The notes: generated by a model from the sequence alone, not told the origin. A stretch of 64,000 bases of DNA from Flavobacterium sp. MFBS3-15 (GCF_026107645.2 NZ_JAPCHV010000008.1:123730-187729), one strand, 5' to 3'. Shown: positions 17,475 to 26,381, numbered from the stretch's first letter. Translations and numbers: made by a program.

Positions 17475-17502
17475 AGATTGCTTCGTCGTTCCTCCTCGCA
17501 AA
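17473..17502 (-). repeat. Dispersed GAGGAGGAACGACGAAGCAATC element, inverted copy
   Basis: These 30 bases are the exact reverse complement of 30914-30943, 13 kb away. The element begins inside the stop codon of the preceding gene. Confidence 0.8.
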
Positions 17503-17681
17503 GACTCAAACGTTCTACGTGTGTTTACAAACCTCTCAAGGAAAAATCCGCGCAAACCCGCCAAAATTCCCATCACCTATACTCCCTATTTACACACAAT
17601 AAGCATTTTACCCTCAATATTTTCCCACATATCCCTGAAAACACTATTTTTACAGCTACAGTTTTTAATTGCTAAGAAAAA

Positions 17682-18632
17682 GTGTGCCAACCAACAAACT
17701 CCAATCCCCTGATAACGAAGCTGGCGCGATGGCTGCCGGTACTCATTATATTTAATGTAATGCAGCTGCCGGCCCAGCAGGACCCGCAGTATACGCAGTA
17801 TATGTACAACACTCTTACCGTAAATCCGGGCTATACCGGGTCGACCGGCAATCTCGAGGCGACGTTGCAGCACCGCACGCAGTGGGTCGGCATTGATGGG
17901 GCGCCGCAAACACAGGCGTTTACCATCCATGCGCCTATGCTGGCCGATAATGTCGGGCTGGGACTGAGCGTAGTAAACGACAGGCTTGGGCCATCTAACG
18001 AGACTTTTGTCAATGGGAATTTCTCCTATACACTGCCGTTGGGGGCCGATACCAAAATTGCTTTCGGGCTTCGTGCCGGCGCCCGTATGCTCAACATCGA
18101 CTGGTCCAAAGGCCGGTACTACCAGGAGGGCGACCCGCTGCTGAATACCAACATCAACAACAGGATAAACGCTACCATTGGGTCGGGCATCTATGTGTAC
18201 GACGAGAAATGGTATGCCGGTGTTTCGGTGCCGAACTTTTTGCGGTCGGATTATTATGATGACGTGCAGGAGGCTACGGTGTCGGACCGGCTGCACTATT
18301 ACGTGATGGGCGGCTATGTGTTCGACCTGACGGACGACCTGAAATTCAAGCCGGCAGTGCTGGGCAAGATCGTTTCGGGTTCGCCGCTCATTGTAGATGC
18401 CTCGGCCAACTTCCTGATACAAAATACGGTTACGCTGGGCGCTTCCTACCGTTGGGACGATTCGGTGAGCGCGCTGGCCGGCTTCCAGATCACCAAGAGC
18501 ATCTTTGCGGGGTATTCGTATGACTACTCGGTTACGGAATTGAACAAGTATAATGACGGTTCGCACGAGATCATCCTGAGGTTCCAGTTGGTGCCGTCGG
18601 GTTCACGCGTCAAATCGCCACGGTTCTTCTAA
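17682..18632 (+). CDS. PorP/SprF family type IX secretion outer-membrane protein
   Basis: This roughly 316-residue protein has a signal sequence (ending MQLPAQQ) and the family opening DPQYTQYMYNTLTVNPGYTG, followed by amphipathic strands of an outer-membrane barrel ending in the family C-terminus around HEIILRFQL. PorP/SprF proteins work with the type IX secretion machinery, often to display or anchor a T9SS product of a linked gene. It starts with GTG at 17682; no better ATG preserves the signal peptide. It is followed after 11 bases by the OmpA-family gene, a pairing typical of Flavobacteriaceae, and the two are probably one operon. The two big T9SS cargo proteins in the window are possible clients, but that is inference. 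Confidence 0.88.
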   Translation: MCQPTNSNPLITKLARWLPVLIIFNVMQLPAQQDPQYTQYMYNTLTVNPGYTGSTGNLEATLQHRTQWVGIDGAPQTQAFTIHAPMLADNVGLGLSVVNDRLGPSNETFVNGNFSYTLPLGADTKIAFGLRAGARMLNIDWSKGRYYQEGDPLLNTNINNRINATIGSGIYVYDEKWYAGVSVPNFLRSDYYDDVQEATVSDRLHYYVMGGYVFDLTDDLKFKPAVLGKIVSGSPLIVDASANFLIQNTVTLGASYRWDDSVSALAGFQITKSIFAGYSYDYSVTELNKYNDGSHEIILRFQLVPSGSRVKSPRFF

Positions 18633-18643
18633 AATTGCAAACT

Positions 18644-20578
18644 ATGAAAAGAACATTATTTTTACTGGCTTTCCTTTTTTGCATGACACAGGGCTTTGCG
18701 CAAAAGCTCCTGAAAGCCGACCGCAAGTATGCCGCCTTCGAATATACCGAAGCCGCAAAATTATATGAAGACTATTTGGCTGATGCCAAAAAACCGAAAG
18801 CTGAGGTAGTGGCCAAAGCCGCCGACTCCTATTATTATATCAATAATATGGGGAGCGCGCTGCGGTGGTATTCCAAACTCCATGAATTGCAGGGCGGGAA
18901 AATGAGCGACACGCACTTCCACCGCTACCTGCTGGCCCTGCGCGCCGGAGAGAAATATGAAGTGGCTGATGAATTGCAGTTCAGCCGGATGGAGGCGAGG
19001 GGCGACCTGAATGGCATGGGCAGGATGATGCACCAAAAGGCCAACTTTTTTGATTACAGGAACGGCCTTACCGACCATGCAAAGTATAGCGTATCTAACC
19101 TGGCGGTCAATTCAAATAAAGCCGACTTTGGCGTGGCATGGTATGGCGATAAGGTAGTGTATGCCTCCAGCCGGGATACCGTAGGCAAAAAGAAATATTC
19201 CTGGAACGACCAGCCCTACCTGGTGTTGTATGAGGCCAAACGCGACACCGCTACCGGGGCATTTTCTAAAGACAAAAAGTTTTTGCAGAAAGGCCAGACT
19301 ACGTACCACAATGCGGCGGCTATTTTTTCGCCTGACCTGAAAACGGTGTACTTCAGTGTAAACAATGTGAAGAAAGGCAACAAGCTGGTGGACGATCAAA
19401 AAGGGACGAACAACATACAAATAGTAAAAGGCACCATAAAGGGCGACAAACTCGAAAAGCAGGAGAAGCTGCCATTTTGCAGTGAAGATTTTTCGGTGGG
19501 GCACCCCGCTCTGAGTGCCGATGGCAAGTATATGTTTTTTGTGTCGGATATGCCGGGCGGGTATGGCGAAACGGATCTTTACTATGTGGAAATTTACAGC
19601 GACGGTACTTTTGGAACGCCGGTAAATGCCGGGCCGGACATCAATACCATAGGGAGGGAGATGTTCCCTTATGTGCAGGGCGATACACTCTATTTTTCTT
19701 CGGATGCGCATTACGGGCTGGGCGGCCTGGATGTGTTCTCTGTAAAAATCGGCAAGGACATGGAGTTCGCTTTCCCACTGAATATGGGTGAGCCCATCAA
19801 CAGCAATGGCGATGATTTTGGGTTTATCATCAACGAAAGAGGAACTTCAGGTTACCTGTCGTCCAACCGCAAAGGCGGTAAGGGTGACGATGATATTTAT
19901 TTTTTTAAACAGGAAAGGCAGAAGCCGTGTACTTATACAATCTCCGGCACGGTTCGGAATAAAAAAGACGGGCTGCCTATTGCAGGCGTAAGATTGTTGA
20001 CAGCACATAGCGACTCGGTTGTTTCCGCGATTACTGACATACATGGGAAATATACTTTCAACGCTCCATGCAGTTTAAAACAACACATCACTGCCTCCAA
20101 AGAAGGCTATTCTTCAGACGGGAAAGATGTGGAAACGGGGAAAGTGACCGGCGAACTTAAAAATGTCGACTTTGTTTTAGGTAAGTACGAAGAGCTGGTA
20201 CGCATTGAGGATAACGTAGAGAAGATCGATATCAACCCTATTTATTTTGACTTCGACCAATACTATGTTACCCCGCAGGGCGCTGCCGAGCTGGACAAAG
20301 TAGTGTATGTGATGCAGCATTTCCCGGATATCATCATTAGAATCGAATCGCACACCGACTCCCGGGGTAAAGACGACTACAACATGCGCCTTTCGGATGA
20401 CAGGGCTAAGTCGACGTTCAGTTATATCATTGCAAAGGGCATCGACCCGAAACGCATTGAAAGCGTGCATGGCTATGGCGAATCCCGCCTCCGCAACCAA
20501 TGCAGCAACGATGTGGAGTGTACCGAAGAGGAGCACCAACTGAACCGAAGGAGTGATTTTATAATTGTGAGGAAGTAG
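18644..20578 (+). CDS. PD40 beta-propeller/OmpA-family protein
   Basis: The protein (about 644 residues from the ATG at 18644) has a signal peptide (ending TQGFAQ), an N-terminal TPR-like helical region, a PD40 WD-like beta-propeller (about 170-420, with repeats such as HPALSADGKYMFFVSDMPGG), a carboxypeptidase-regulatory-like domain (about 430-510) and a C-terminal OmpA domain (IYFDFDQYYVTP and the peptidoglycan-binding IESHTDSRGKDDYN). It is the usual partner of PorP/SprF proteins and probably tethers them to peptidoglycan. The ATG at 18644 was chosen over the in-frame TTG at 18635 because it starts the signal peptide directly. Confidence 0.9.
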   Translation: MKRTLFLLAFLFCMTQGFAQKLLKADRKYAAFEYTEAAKLYEDYLADAKKPKAEVVAKAADSYYYINNMGSALRWYSKLHELQGGKMSDTHFHRYLLALRAGEKYEVADELQFSRMEARGDLNGMGRMMHQKANFFDYRNGLTDHAKYSVSNLAVNSNKADFGVAWYGDKVVYASSRDTVGKKKYSWNDQPYLVLYEAKRDTATGAFSKDKKFLQKGQTTYHNAAAIFSPDLKTVYFSVNNVKKGNKLVDDQKGTNNIQIVKGTIKGDKLEKQEKLPFCSEDFSVGHPALSADGKYMFFVSDMPGGYGETDLYYVEIYSDGTFGTPVNAGPDINTIGREMFPYVQGDTLYFSSDAHYGLGGLDVFSVKIGKDMEFAFPLNMGEPINSNGDDFGFIINERGTSGYLSSNRKGGKGDDDIYFFKQERQKPCTYTISGTVRNKKDGLPIAGVRLLTAHSDSVVSAITDIHGKYTFNAPCSLKQHITASKEGYSSDGKDVETGKVTGELKNVDFVLGKYEELVRIEDNVEKIDINPIYFDFDQYYVTPQGAAELDKVVYVMQHFPDIIIRIESHTDSRGKDDYNMRLSDDRAKSTFSYIIAKGIDPKRIESVHGYGESRLRNQCSNDVECTEEEHQLNRRSDFIIVRK

Positions 20579-20584
20579 GCCTCA

Positions 20585-21100
20585 CGTTTTCCATTTCGAA
20601 CGGAGTTTACGGAGTGAGAAATCTCGGTTACATCCGTGAACTTGAGTTTTCTCCCTCCGGTCGAAATGGAAGAGGGGCTCTCGTCGAAATGCGTTTTCCA
20701 TTTCGAACGGAGTTTACGGAGTGAGAAATCTCTCAGTTGGCTTCCGTGAATTTGAGATTTCTCCCTTCGGTCAAAATGGAAGAGGGGCTCTCGTCGAAAT
20801 GCGTTTTCCATTTCGAACGGAGTTTACGGAGTGAGAAATCTCTCAGTTGGCTTCCGTGAACTTGAGATTTCTCCCTTTGGTCGAAATGGAAGAGGGGCTC
20901 TCGTCGAAATGCGTTTTCCATTTCGAACGGAGTTTACGGAGAGAGAAATCTCTCAGTTGGCTTCCGTGAATTTGAGATTTCTCCCTTTGGTCGAAATGGA
21001 ATAGAGAGATTTCTCCCGTTGGTCGAAATGGAAGAGGGGATGTCGTCGAAATGCGTTTTCCATTTCGAACGGAGCCTGCGGAGAGAGAAATCTCAGTAAA
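20585..21100. repeat. Tandem array of palindromes, left part
   Basis: Four complete palindromic units and the left half of a fifth lie in tandem. Their CCATTTCGAAC starts are at 20591, 20698, 20808, 20918 and 21060, a period of 107-110 bases for the first four. Each unit has arms CCATTTCGAACGGAGTTTAC...GAGAAATCTC and GAGATTTCTC...GGTCGAAATGG, and units are joined by a linker containing GAGGGGCTCTCGTCGAAATG. Half a unit (right arm only) is at 21006-21032. Loop sequences, with the core CTTCCGTGAA, differ from those of the 14.9-kb cluster. Confidence 0.9.
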
Positions 21101-21102
21101 GA

Positions 21103-21411
21103 TCAAATCTCATCATTAAGGAACTTCCAATCAGGATTGAATTCGGATATAAGGGCATCTTTCTTACTGCGCCTCCATTTTTTTAGCTCTGTTTCTCTGT
21201 CGATAGCGATTTGAACATCAGAATAATGCTCCCAATATATCAGATAGAAACATCGGTATTTTGCAGTAAATGCTTTGGATAACGGATCTGGCGTGTTGTG
21301 ATTGTAAACCCTGTCCCTTAAATCTTTGGTGAAACCGATATATAGTACGGTTTTGACTTTATTAGTCATTATGTACACATAGTAATTATGGGTTCCGAGT
21401 GTATTTTGCAT
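21103..21411 (-). CDS. GIY-YIG nuclease family protein inside a palindrome array
   Basis: The 102-residue protein is an intact single-domain GIY-YIG endonuclease of the UPF0213/YhbQ-like type. Visible motifs are the GIY strand YYVYIMTN, YIG in VLYIGFTKDLRDR with its conserved arginine, the helix with the metal-binding glutamate (AIDRETELKKWRR) and the terminal NPDW. The gene starts at an ATG at 21411 and ends seven bases from the left half of a palindrome; the right half-arm of the same palindrome type is found at 21436-21456 on its other side. Thus the gene occupies the position of a palindrome loop in a tandem array. Its substrate is unknown. The arrangement suggests that it acts on, or moves with, the palindromes. 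Confidence 0.88.
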   Translation of the reverse strand: MQNTLGTHNYYVYIMTNKVKTVLYIGFTKDLRDRVYNHNTPDPLSKAFTAKYRCFYLIYWEHYSDVQIAIDRETELKKWRRSKKDALISEFNPDWKFLNDEI

Positions 21412-21435
21412 ATACTAAAATAATGTTTTTTTTTA

Positions 21436-21716
21436 GATTCTTCCGTTGGTCGGGATGCGTTTTCCATTTCGAACGGAGCTTACGGAGAGAAATCTCGGTT
21501 GCATCCGTGAACTTGAGATTTCTCCCTTTGGTCGAAATGGAAGAGGGGCTGTCGTCGAAATGCGTTTTTTCCATTTCGAACGGAGTTTACGGAGAGAGAA
21601 ATCTTGGTTAATATTCGTGAACTTGAGATTTCTCCCGTTGGTCGAAATGGAATAGAGAGATTTCTCCCTTCGGTCGAAATGGAAGAGGGGATTTCTCCTG
21701 CTGTCGGGATGGAAAA
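21436..21716. repeat. Tandem array of palindromes, right part
   Basis: A right half-arm (21436-21456), two complete units (CCATTTCGAAC at 21464 and 21571, again 107 bases apart) and two further right half-arms (21655-21682 and 21688-21713) continue the array on the other side of the GIY-YIG gene. Loop and linker sequences match those of the left part. Confidence 0.88.
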
Positions 21717-21738
21717 ATAGAAAATTGACAAACAAACA

Positions 21739-21771
21739 AAAGCCCAAAGGTTCCGTAAACCTTTGGGCTTT
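21739..21771 (-). terminator. Terminator of the 27-residue peptide gene
   Basis: AAAGCCCAAAGGTT and AACCTTTGGGCTTT form a 14-bp perfect stem with a 5-base loop. Read on the minus strand it is followed by TGTTTGTTTG and lies 22 bases after the stop codon of the small frame at 21794-21877. Confidence 0.7.
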
Positions 21772-21793
21772 CGTTATCTTTTTAAGGATTACA

Positions 21794-21877
21794 CTAATAA
21801 AAGGAGTCGTCCGTTTCATGTCCCGGGCCGGCAAGGAGCAGGCTCAGGGCGGCCAAAAATGTAAAGATATTCTTCAT
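21794..21877 (-). CDS. Possible 27-residue hydrophobic peptide
   Basis: A short minus-strand frame encodes a basic-hydrophobic start (MKNIFTFLAALSLLLAGPG) followed by a polar tail (HETDDSFY). It resembles a free signal-peptide-like or small membrane peptide. A strong terminator hairpin follows 22 bases after the stop, which supports transcription on this strand. No family is recognised and the frame is too short for statistical support. It could instead be a non-coding RNA ending at the same hairpin. Confidence 0.4.
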   Translation of the reverse strand: MKNIFTFLAALSLLLAGPGHETDDSFY

Positions 21878-21965
21878 AGCGGGTCAGATAAGGGTGCGAA
21901 AGTGTTTCGTACTTTAAATATAGACAATTAAATTGACATAAACCCTCATAATGCAAAATATATTC

Positions 21966-21995
21966 TTGTTTAGTCTTTATGAATTGTTACTTTTG
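21966..21995 (+). promoter_or_regulatory. Promoter of the foldase operon
   Basis: TTG (21966-21968), a 19-base spacer and TACTTTTG (21988-21995) form a complete Flavobacterium-type promoter (TTG-N19-TAnnTTTG). It is about 78 bases before the chosen ATG at 22073. Confidence 0.6.
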
Positions 21996-22072
21996 TTGGT
22001 CGCAAAATGCCACGTATACTTTTTGCGCTTACATTGCGTTTACTAACGGTACTTTATAAATTTACAGTTATA

Positions 22073-24073
22073 ATGAAATTAAAACATGTTCTTGCTGGCC
22101 TTATGTTCACGGCCATTGCCATTACAGGGTGCAAATCTACACAGGGGAATTCGGCAGAAGCCAAGAAAGAAACCCTTTTTACCATTGACAACAAACCGTA
22201 TTATACCGACGAATTTATCAGGGTTTACAACAAGAACCTTGACCTTGTAAAGGATGATTCGCAAAAAGACCTCGACAACTACCTCGACCTTTTCATTGGC
22301 TACAAGCTTAAGGTGAACAAAGCCTATAAGCTGGGCCTGCAGGAAGGAAAAAAATACCAGGGCGAGCTGAAAACGTACCGTACGCAGCTGTCTAAAAATT
22401 ACCTGACCGACTCTAAAGTAACCACTGCGCTCATTAATGAAGCCTACGAACGATCCAAAAAAGAGATCAACGCATCTCACATTTTGTTCCTCGCCGATGA
22501 GAACGCCCTGCCGGCCGATACGCTGAAGGCCTACAATAAAGCCGTGGATGTACGCAAAAAAATAATGGCAGGCGAAGATTTTGGCAAGCTGGCCGCACAA
22601 TATTCCGAAGACCCCTCCGCAAAGGAGAATAATGGCAGCCTGGGCTACTTCAGCGTGTTCAGGATGGTGTACCCGTTTGAGTCGGGAGCTTATAACACCC
22701 CGAAAGGGCAGGTGTCGCAGCCCATCCGTACGCGTTTTGGCTACCACTTAATTAAGGTGAACGACGTGAGGGAAAACAGGGGCGACATCACCGCGGCGCA
22801 CATCATGATCATGAAGCCCAAGAAAGACAATCCCGAAGAAGCCGCCAAGGCTAAAAATACCATCAACGAAATATACCAGAAGCTGCAGCAGGGCGAGGAT
22901 TTTGCCGCGTTGGCAAAACAGTTTTCACAGGACAAATCGACCTCTGCGGGGGGCGGCCAGCTGAACAGGTTCAGCTCAGGCGAACTAAGCTCTACCGTGT
23001 TTGAGGATCATGCCTTTGCACTGACAAAGCCGGGCCAGATATCGGAACCTTTTGAATCGGCTTTCGGATGGCACATCGTAAAGCTGATAGAAAAGCATCC
23101 GGTAAAAACGCTTGATGAGGTTAAGCCGGATTTCGAGAACAGGATACGCAAGGACGACCGCTCGAAGCTTATTGCGGAATCGATGACCAAAAAGCTGAAG
23201 AAGAAATATAGCGTTAAAAAGGATAATGCCGGCTATGAGCTTGCCGTAAAAGCAATAACTGACAGTATTTATTCGGGAGCATGGAAGCTGCCTGCAAACC
23301 TTGACGACTATAAGGGAAAAACGGTGCTTGTGATCAATAACGACGGCAAGGCAGATGCTAAAACGTTCCTTGAATATGTAAATGCCCAGCAAAGGTCGCC
23401 GCAAACCGCAAAGCCGGTTTCGAGGCTGGCATCGGTTTTGTTTGATAAGTTTACCGAAGAGCAGCTGAATGTATATTATAATGACAACCTTGAGAAGGAA
23501 TTTCCTGAGTTTGCCGTGGTGATGGAGGAGTACCGCGACGGGCTGCTGCTGTTTGACCTTATGGAGAAGGAAATTTGGGACAAAGCCAAAAACGATACCA
23601 TTGGGCTGCAGAAATTTTATGACATGAACAAGGCGAACTACCAATGGAAGAACAGGGTAGAGGCTGATGTATACTCATCTACCGATGAGAAAATGGTGAA
23701 ACAGGCCAAAGAACTGTTAGCACAGGGCAAGGATGCTGCCTTTATCAAAGAGAAGCTGAACGTGGACAAAAAGGTGAACATCATCGAAAAATCGGGCACC
23801 TTTGAGGAGGGAAGCGACGCACTGCCAAAACAGGCGGTATGGAAAACGGGTGTTTCTGACATCATCCGTGAAGGGAACTACTACTATGTGGTAAAGATCA
23901 ACAAGCAAATGCCTGCCGGTGCGAAAACACTCGATGAGGCAAGGGGCCGTGTGATCAACGATTACCAGCAATACCTGGAGGCCAATTGGGTAACGGAGCT
24001 GAAGAAAGAATTTACCATAAAGGTAAACCAGGATACTTTTGAAAAAGTAAAGAAACAGATCAATAAAAAGTAA
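22073..24073 (+). CDS. Lipoprotein peptidylprolyl isomerase with two parvulin domains
   Basis: The protein (about 666 residues from ATG 22073) starts with a lipoprotein signal whose lipobox is AITGC. Two parvulin/rotamase (PpiC) domains follow, each with the ASHIL or AAHIM strand, the DFGKLAAQYSEDPSA or DFAALAKQFSQDKSTS helix, the G-x-LGYF or GGQLNRF turn and the FGYHLIKV or FGWHIVKL end (about 125-235 and 240-345). A long C-terminal region (350-666) has no known domain. It should assist folding of outer-membrane or secreted proteins in the periplasm. An upstream in-frame ATG at 22007 lacks a lipobox start. It overlaps the next gene by one base (TAATG), and three consecutive foldase genes are translationally linked. 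Confidence 0.88.
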   Translation: MKLKHVLAGLMFTAIAITGCKSTQGNSAEAKKETLFTIDNKPYYTDEFIRVYNKNLDLVKDDSQKDLDNYLDLFIGYKLKVNKAYKLGLQEGKKYQGELKTYRTQLSKNYLTDSKVTTALINEAYERSKKEINASHILFLADENALPADTLKAYNKAVDVRKKIMAGEDFGKLAAQYSEDPSAKENNGSLGYFSVFRMVYPFESGAYNTPKGQVSQPIRTRFGYHLIKVNDVRENRGDITAAHIMIMKPKKDNPEEAAKAKNTINEIYQKLQQGEDFAALAKQFSQDKSTSAGGGQLNRFSSGELSSTVFEDHAFALTKPGQISEPFESAFGWHIVKLIEKHPVKTLDEVKPDFENRIRKDDRSKLIAESMTKKLKKKYSVKKDNAGYELAVKAITDSIYSGAWKLPANLDDYKGKTVLVINNDGKADAKTFLEYVNAQQRSPQTAKPVSRLASVLFDKFTEEQLNVYYNDNLEKEFPEFAVVMEEYRDGLLLFDLMEKEIWDKAKNDTIGLQKFYDMNKANYQWKNRVEADVYSSTDEKMVKQAKELLAQGKDAAFIKEKLNVDKKVNIIEKSGTFEEGSDALPKQAVWKTGVSDIIREGNYYYVVKINKQMPAGAKTLDEARGRVINDYQQYLEANWVTELKKEFTIKVNQDTFEKVKKQINKK

Positions 24074-24921
24074 TGAAACGTTACCTGCTGCCACTACTGG
24101 GACTGCTGGCTTTTTCCTGCAACGATGCCGGGGAAGGGCAGAAACCGCAAGCCGTGGCAAGGGTGGGTGATGCGTATTTATACCGCGACGACCTGAAGGG
24201 GATTGTTCCGGCGGGTACCCCGAAAGAGGACAGCATAGCCATCGTAAAGAGCTACATAGACCGCTGGGCTTCGCAAAAGCTGCTGTACAGCAGGGCACAG
24301 GTGAACCTGAGCAAGGAGAAGCAGGAGGAATATGACGAACTGATACGCCAGTATAAAGTAGACCTGTATACCAAGGCTTACATGGAGGAGATCGTGAAGT
24401 CGAGGGTAGATACGGTAATTGCTGAGGAGGAACTGGTAAAATATTATAACGATAATAAAGGGAATTTTCGCACTACCGGAACCCTTGTGAGGCTCAGGTA
24501 CATACGGATGGATAAGGAACACCCGAAGTTAGGCACCGTGAAAAGCAGGTTTGGCAGCGGCAATAAAAAGGACCTGAAGGCGTTAAATGACATGGCGATA
24601 CAGTTTAAAAGCTACGCCTTTAACGATACTACCTGGGTAGAGATGAATGAGGTGTACAGCAAGCTGCCCTTCATCACGCCCGACAACAGGGACAAATACA
24701 TTGGCAGCGGCATAAGCTACCAATACCCGGATTCGACGGATGTGTATCTGGTAAAGGTGTCCCGAGTGATAGACAGGAACCAGGTGGCACCGTTTGAATA
24801 CATAAGGCCCACATTGGAACAGGTAATAATAAATAACAGGAAGCTGGAGTTAATAAAGAAGTTTGAAAAAGAGATAACGGATGATGCGATTAAAGACAAA
24901 AAGTATGAAGTTTATAAATAG
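24073..24921 (+). CDS. Lipoprotein related to periplasmic foldases
   Basis: This 282-residue protein has a lipoprotein signal (lipobox AFSC) and a helical SurA-N-like region (about 30-150) with IVKSYIDRWASQKLLYSRA, but no recognisable rotamase motifs in its second half. It lies between two bona fide parvulins, overlapping the first by one base and the third by 17, so it is surely co-translated with them. The best reading is a SurA/PrsA-like chaperone that has lost or never had isomerase activity. This three-gene order is seen widely in Flavobacteriaceae to my knowledge. Confidence 0.8.
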   Translation: MKRYLLPLLGLLAFSCNDAGEGQKPQAVARVGDAYLYRDDLKGIVPAGTPKEDSIAIVKSYIDRWASQKLLYSRAQVNLSKEKQEEYDELIRQYKVDLYTKAYMEEIVKSRVDTVIAEEELVKYYNDNKGNFRTTGTLVRLRYIRMDKEHPKLGTVKSRFGSGNKKDLKALNDMAIQFKSYAFNDTTWVEMNEVYSKLPFITPDNRDKYIGSGISYQYPDSTDVYLVKVSRVIDRNQVAPFEYIRPTLEQVIINNRKLELIKKFEKEITDDAIKDKKYEVYK

Positions 24922-26308
24922 GCTTGCCCTTTTGGGTGTATTGGCATTTTTTGGGATGGCCGCCAGTGCACAGGAGATTATACCTGAAACCCCGAAAGAT
25001 ACGGTAAAACCTGCCATGCCGCAGGGGCGTACCAAAGTTGACGGTGTAATTGCCGTAGTGGGCGACTTTGTGGTGCTGGAGTCGGACATTGACCTTATGT
25101 ACCGCGAAATGCAGGCGCAGGGCATGCCGATACAGGAAATACCCCGTGGGGAACTGCTGGGCAAACTGATGGAAGACAAGCTGTATGCGCACCATGCGAT
25201 ACAGGACAGTATCATTGTGACCGATGCTGAGGTAAACGAGACCATGAACAGGCAGATTGACTTTTTTGTACAGCAGATCGGTTCGGAAGAAAAGATGGTG
25301 AAGTACTTCAAGAAGAAAAACATTGAGGCATTCAGGACAGAGCTTTCGGAACTTATAAAGAACCAGAAGCTTACCGAGCAGATGCAGAAAAAGATAATGG
25401 ATGAGGTGGAGATTACCCCTGAAGAGGTAAGGCAGTACTTTGCCCAGTTTAAGAAAGAGGAATTGCCTGTATTCGGGGCGGAGATGGAAGTGGCGCAGAT
25501 CGTGATAAAACCCGAGGTAACGCAGGCCGAAAAGCAAATAGTCATTGACCGCCTCAGGCAGATAAAAAAGGATGTAATTGATGGTTCCAGCTTTTACAGC
25601 AAGGCCGTGCTCTATTCGGAAGACCCGGGTTCGCGGTCAAGCGGGGGCTTTATCAAGATGAACCGGAAGTCGCCGCTGGTAAAGGAATTCAAGGATGCGG
25701 CTTTCAGTACTGATGAAGGGCAGATATCGGAGCCGTTCGAAACCGAATACGGTTTCCATATCATCTATGTGGAAAAAATACGCGGACAGGACCTGGATGT
25801 TAGGCACATACTGCTTTCGCCAAAGGTGACCACTGAAGCGTTGGTAAAAGCAAAAGAGAAAATTGAGAGGATAAGGCAGCGCATTGTGAGTGGTGAAATA
25901 TCATTTGCCGATGCGGCACGCTCGGAGTCGGAAGATAAAGAGACGCGCAACAGCGGCGGACTGCTGATGAACCCAAGGACGCTTGAGACGCGTTTTGAGC
26001 TGACCAAGCTGCCGCCGGAAGTTTATGGTGATGTAGAATCGCTGAAGGACGGCGAGGTATCGCAGCCCATACTGGTGGAAGGTCAAAGGGGTGAAAAGAC
26101 ATACAAGCTGTATACGGTAGCTAACCGCTACGACCAGCACACAGCCGACTATGCCAAGGACTATACCCGAATCAAGGATCTTGCCCTCAGGGAAAAGCAG
26201 AAGAAGGCAATTGCCAAGTGGAGTGACCAGAAAATCAAGGATACCTACATAAAGATAAGCCCGGAGTACCAGAATTTCCCGTTTGTGAACAACTGGACAA
26301 AAAAATAA
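24905..26308 (+). CDS. SurA-type peptidylprolyl isomerase
   Basis: From the ATG at 24905 the protein has about 467 residues: signal peptide (ending AASAQ), SurA N-terminal chaperone domain (DGVIAVVGDFVVLESDIDL, about 35-165) and two parvulin domains (about 170-270, EMEVAQIVIK to YGFHIIYVE; and 275-380, LDVRHILLSP onward). SurA delivers unfolded outer-membrane proteins across the periplasm to the BAM complex. Upstream in-frame starts would place extra charged residues before the signal peptide, so 24905 was preferred. It is the last gene of the foldase operon. Confidence 0.9.
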   Translation: MKFINRLALLGVLAFFGMAASAQEIIPETPKDTVKPAMPQGRTKVDGVIAVVGDFVVLESDIDLMYREMQAQGMPIQEIPRGELLGKLMEDKLYAHHAIQDSIIVTDAEVNETMNRQIDFFVQQIGSEEKMVKYFKKKNIEAFRTELSELIKNQKLTEQMQKKIMDEVEITPEEVRQYFAQFKKEELPVFGAEMEVAQIVIKPEVTQAEKQIVIDRLRQIKKDVIDGSSFYSKAVLYSEDPGSRSSGGFIKMNRKSPLVKEFKDAAFSTDEGQISEPFETEYGFHIIYVEKIRGQDLDVRHILLSPKVTTEALVKAKEKIERIRQRIVSGEISFADAARSESEDKETRNSGGLLMNPRTLETRFELTKLPPEVYGDVESLKDGEVSQPILVEGQRGEKTYKLYTVANRYDQHTADYAKDYTRIKDLALREKQKKAIAKWSDQKIKDTYIKISPEYQNFPFVNNWTKK

Positions 26309-26381
26309 GGGGTATTGCCTTAAGGGTATAGGTGATACTGTAAAAATATTTATTAAGTTTGAAGGGTTGTCTTGTACGTGT

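Noticed and set aside
17586..18566. 326-codon minus-strand frame antisense to the PorP/SprF gene
   Set aside because: The plus-strand product has signal peptide and full family pattern; the antisense frame has none.
20473..21106. Minus-strand frames with repeated HGSQLRDFSLRKLRSKWK peptides
   Set aside because: They are translations of the palindromic repeat array, not genes; the peptides repeat because the DNA does.
20585..21716. Palindrome array as a CRISPR array
   Set aside because: Repeats are long, palindromic, imperfect and have no unique spacers of constant size; there are no cas genes.
21725..21931. 68-codon plus-strand frame after the array
   Set aside because: It runs through the terminator hairpin at 21739-21771 and has no start signal or family; the opposite-strand peptide with terminator is the better reading.
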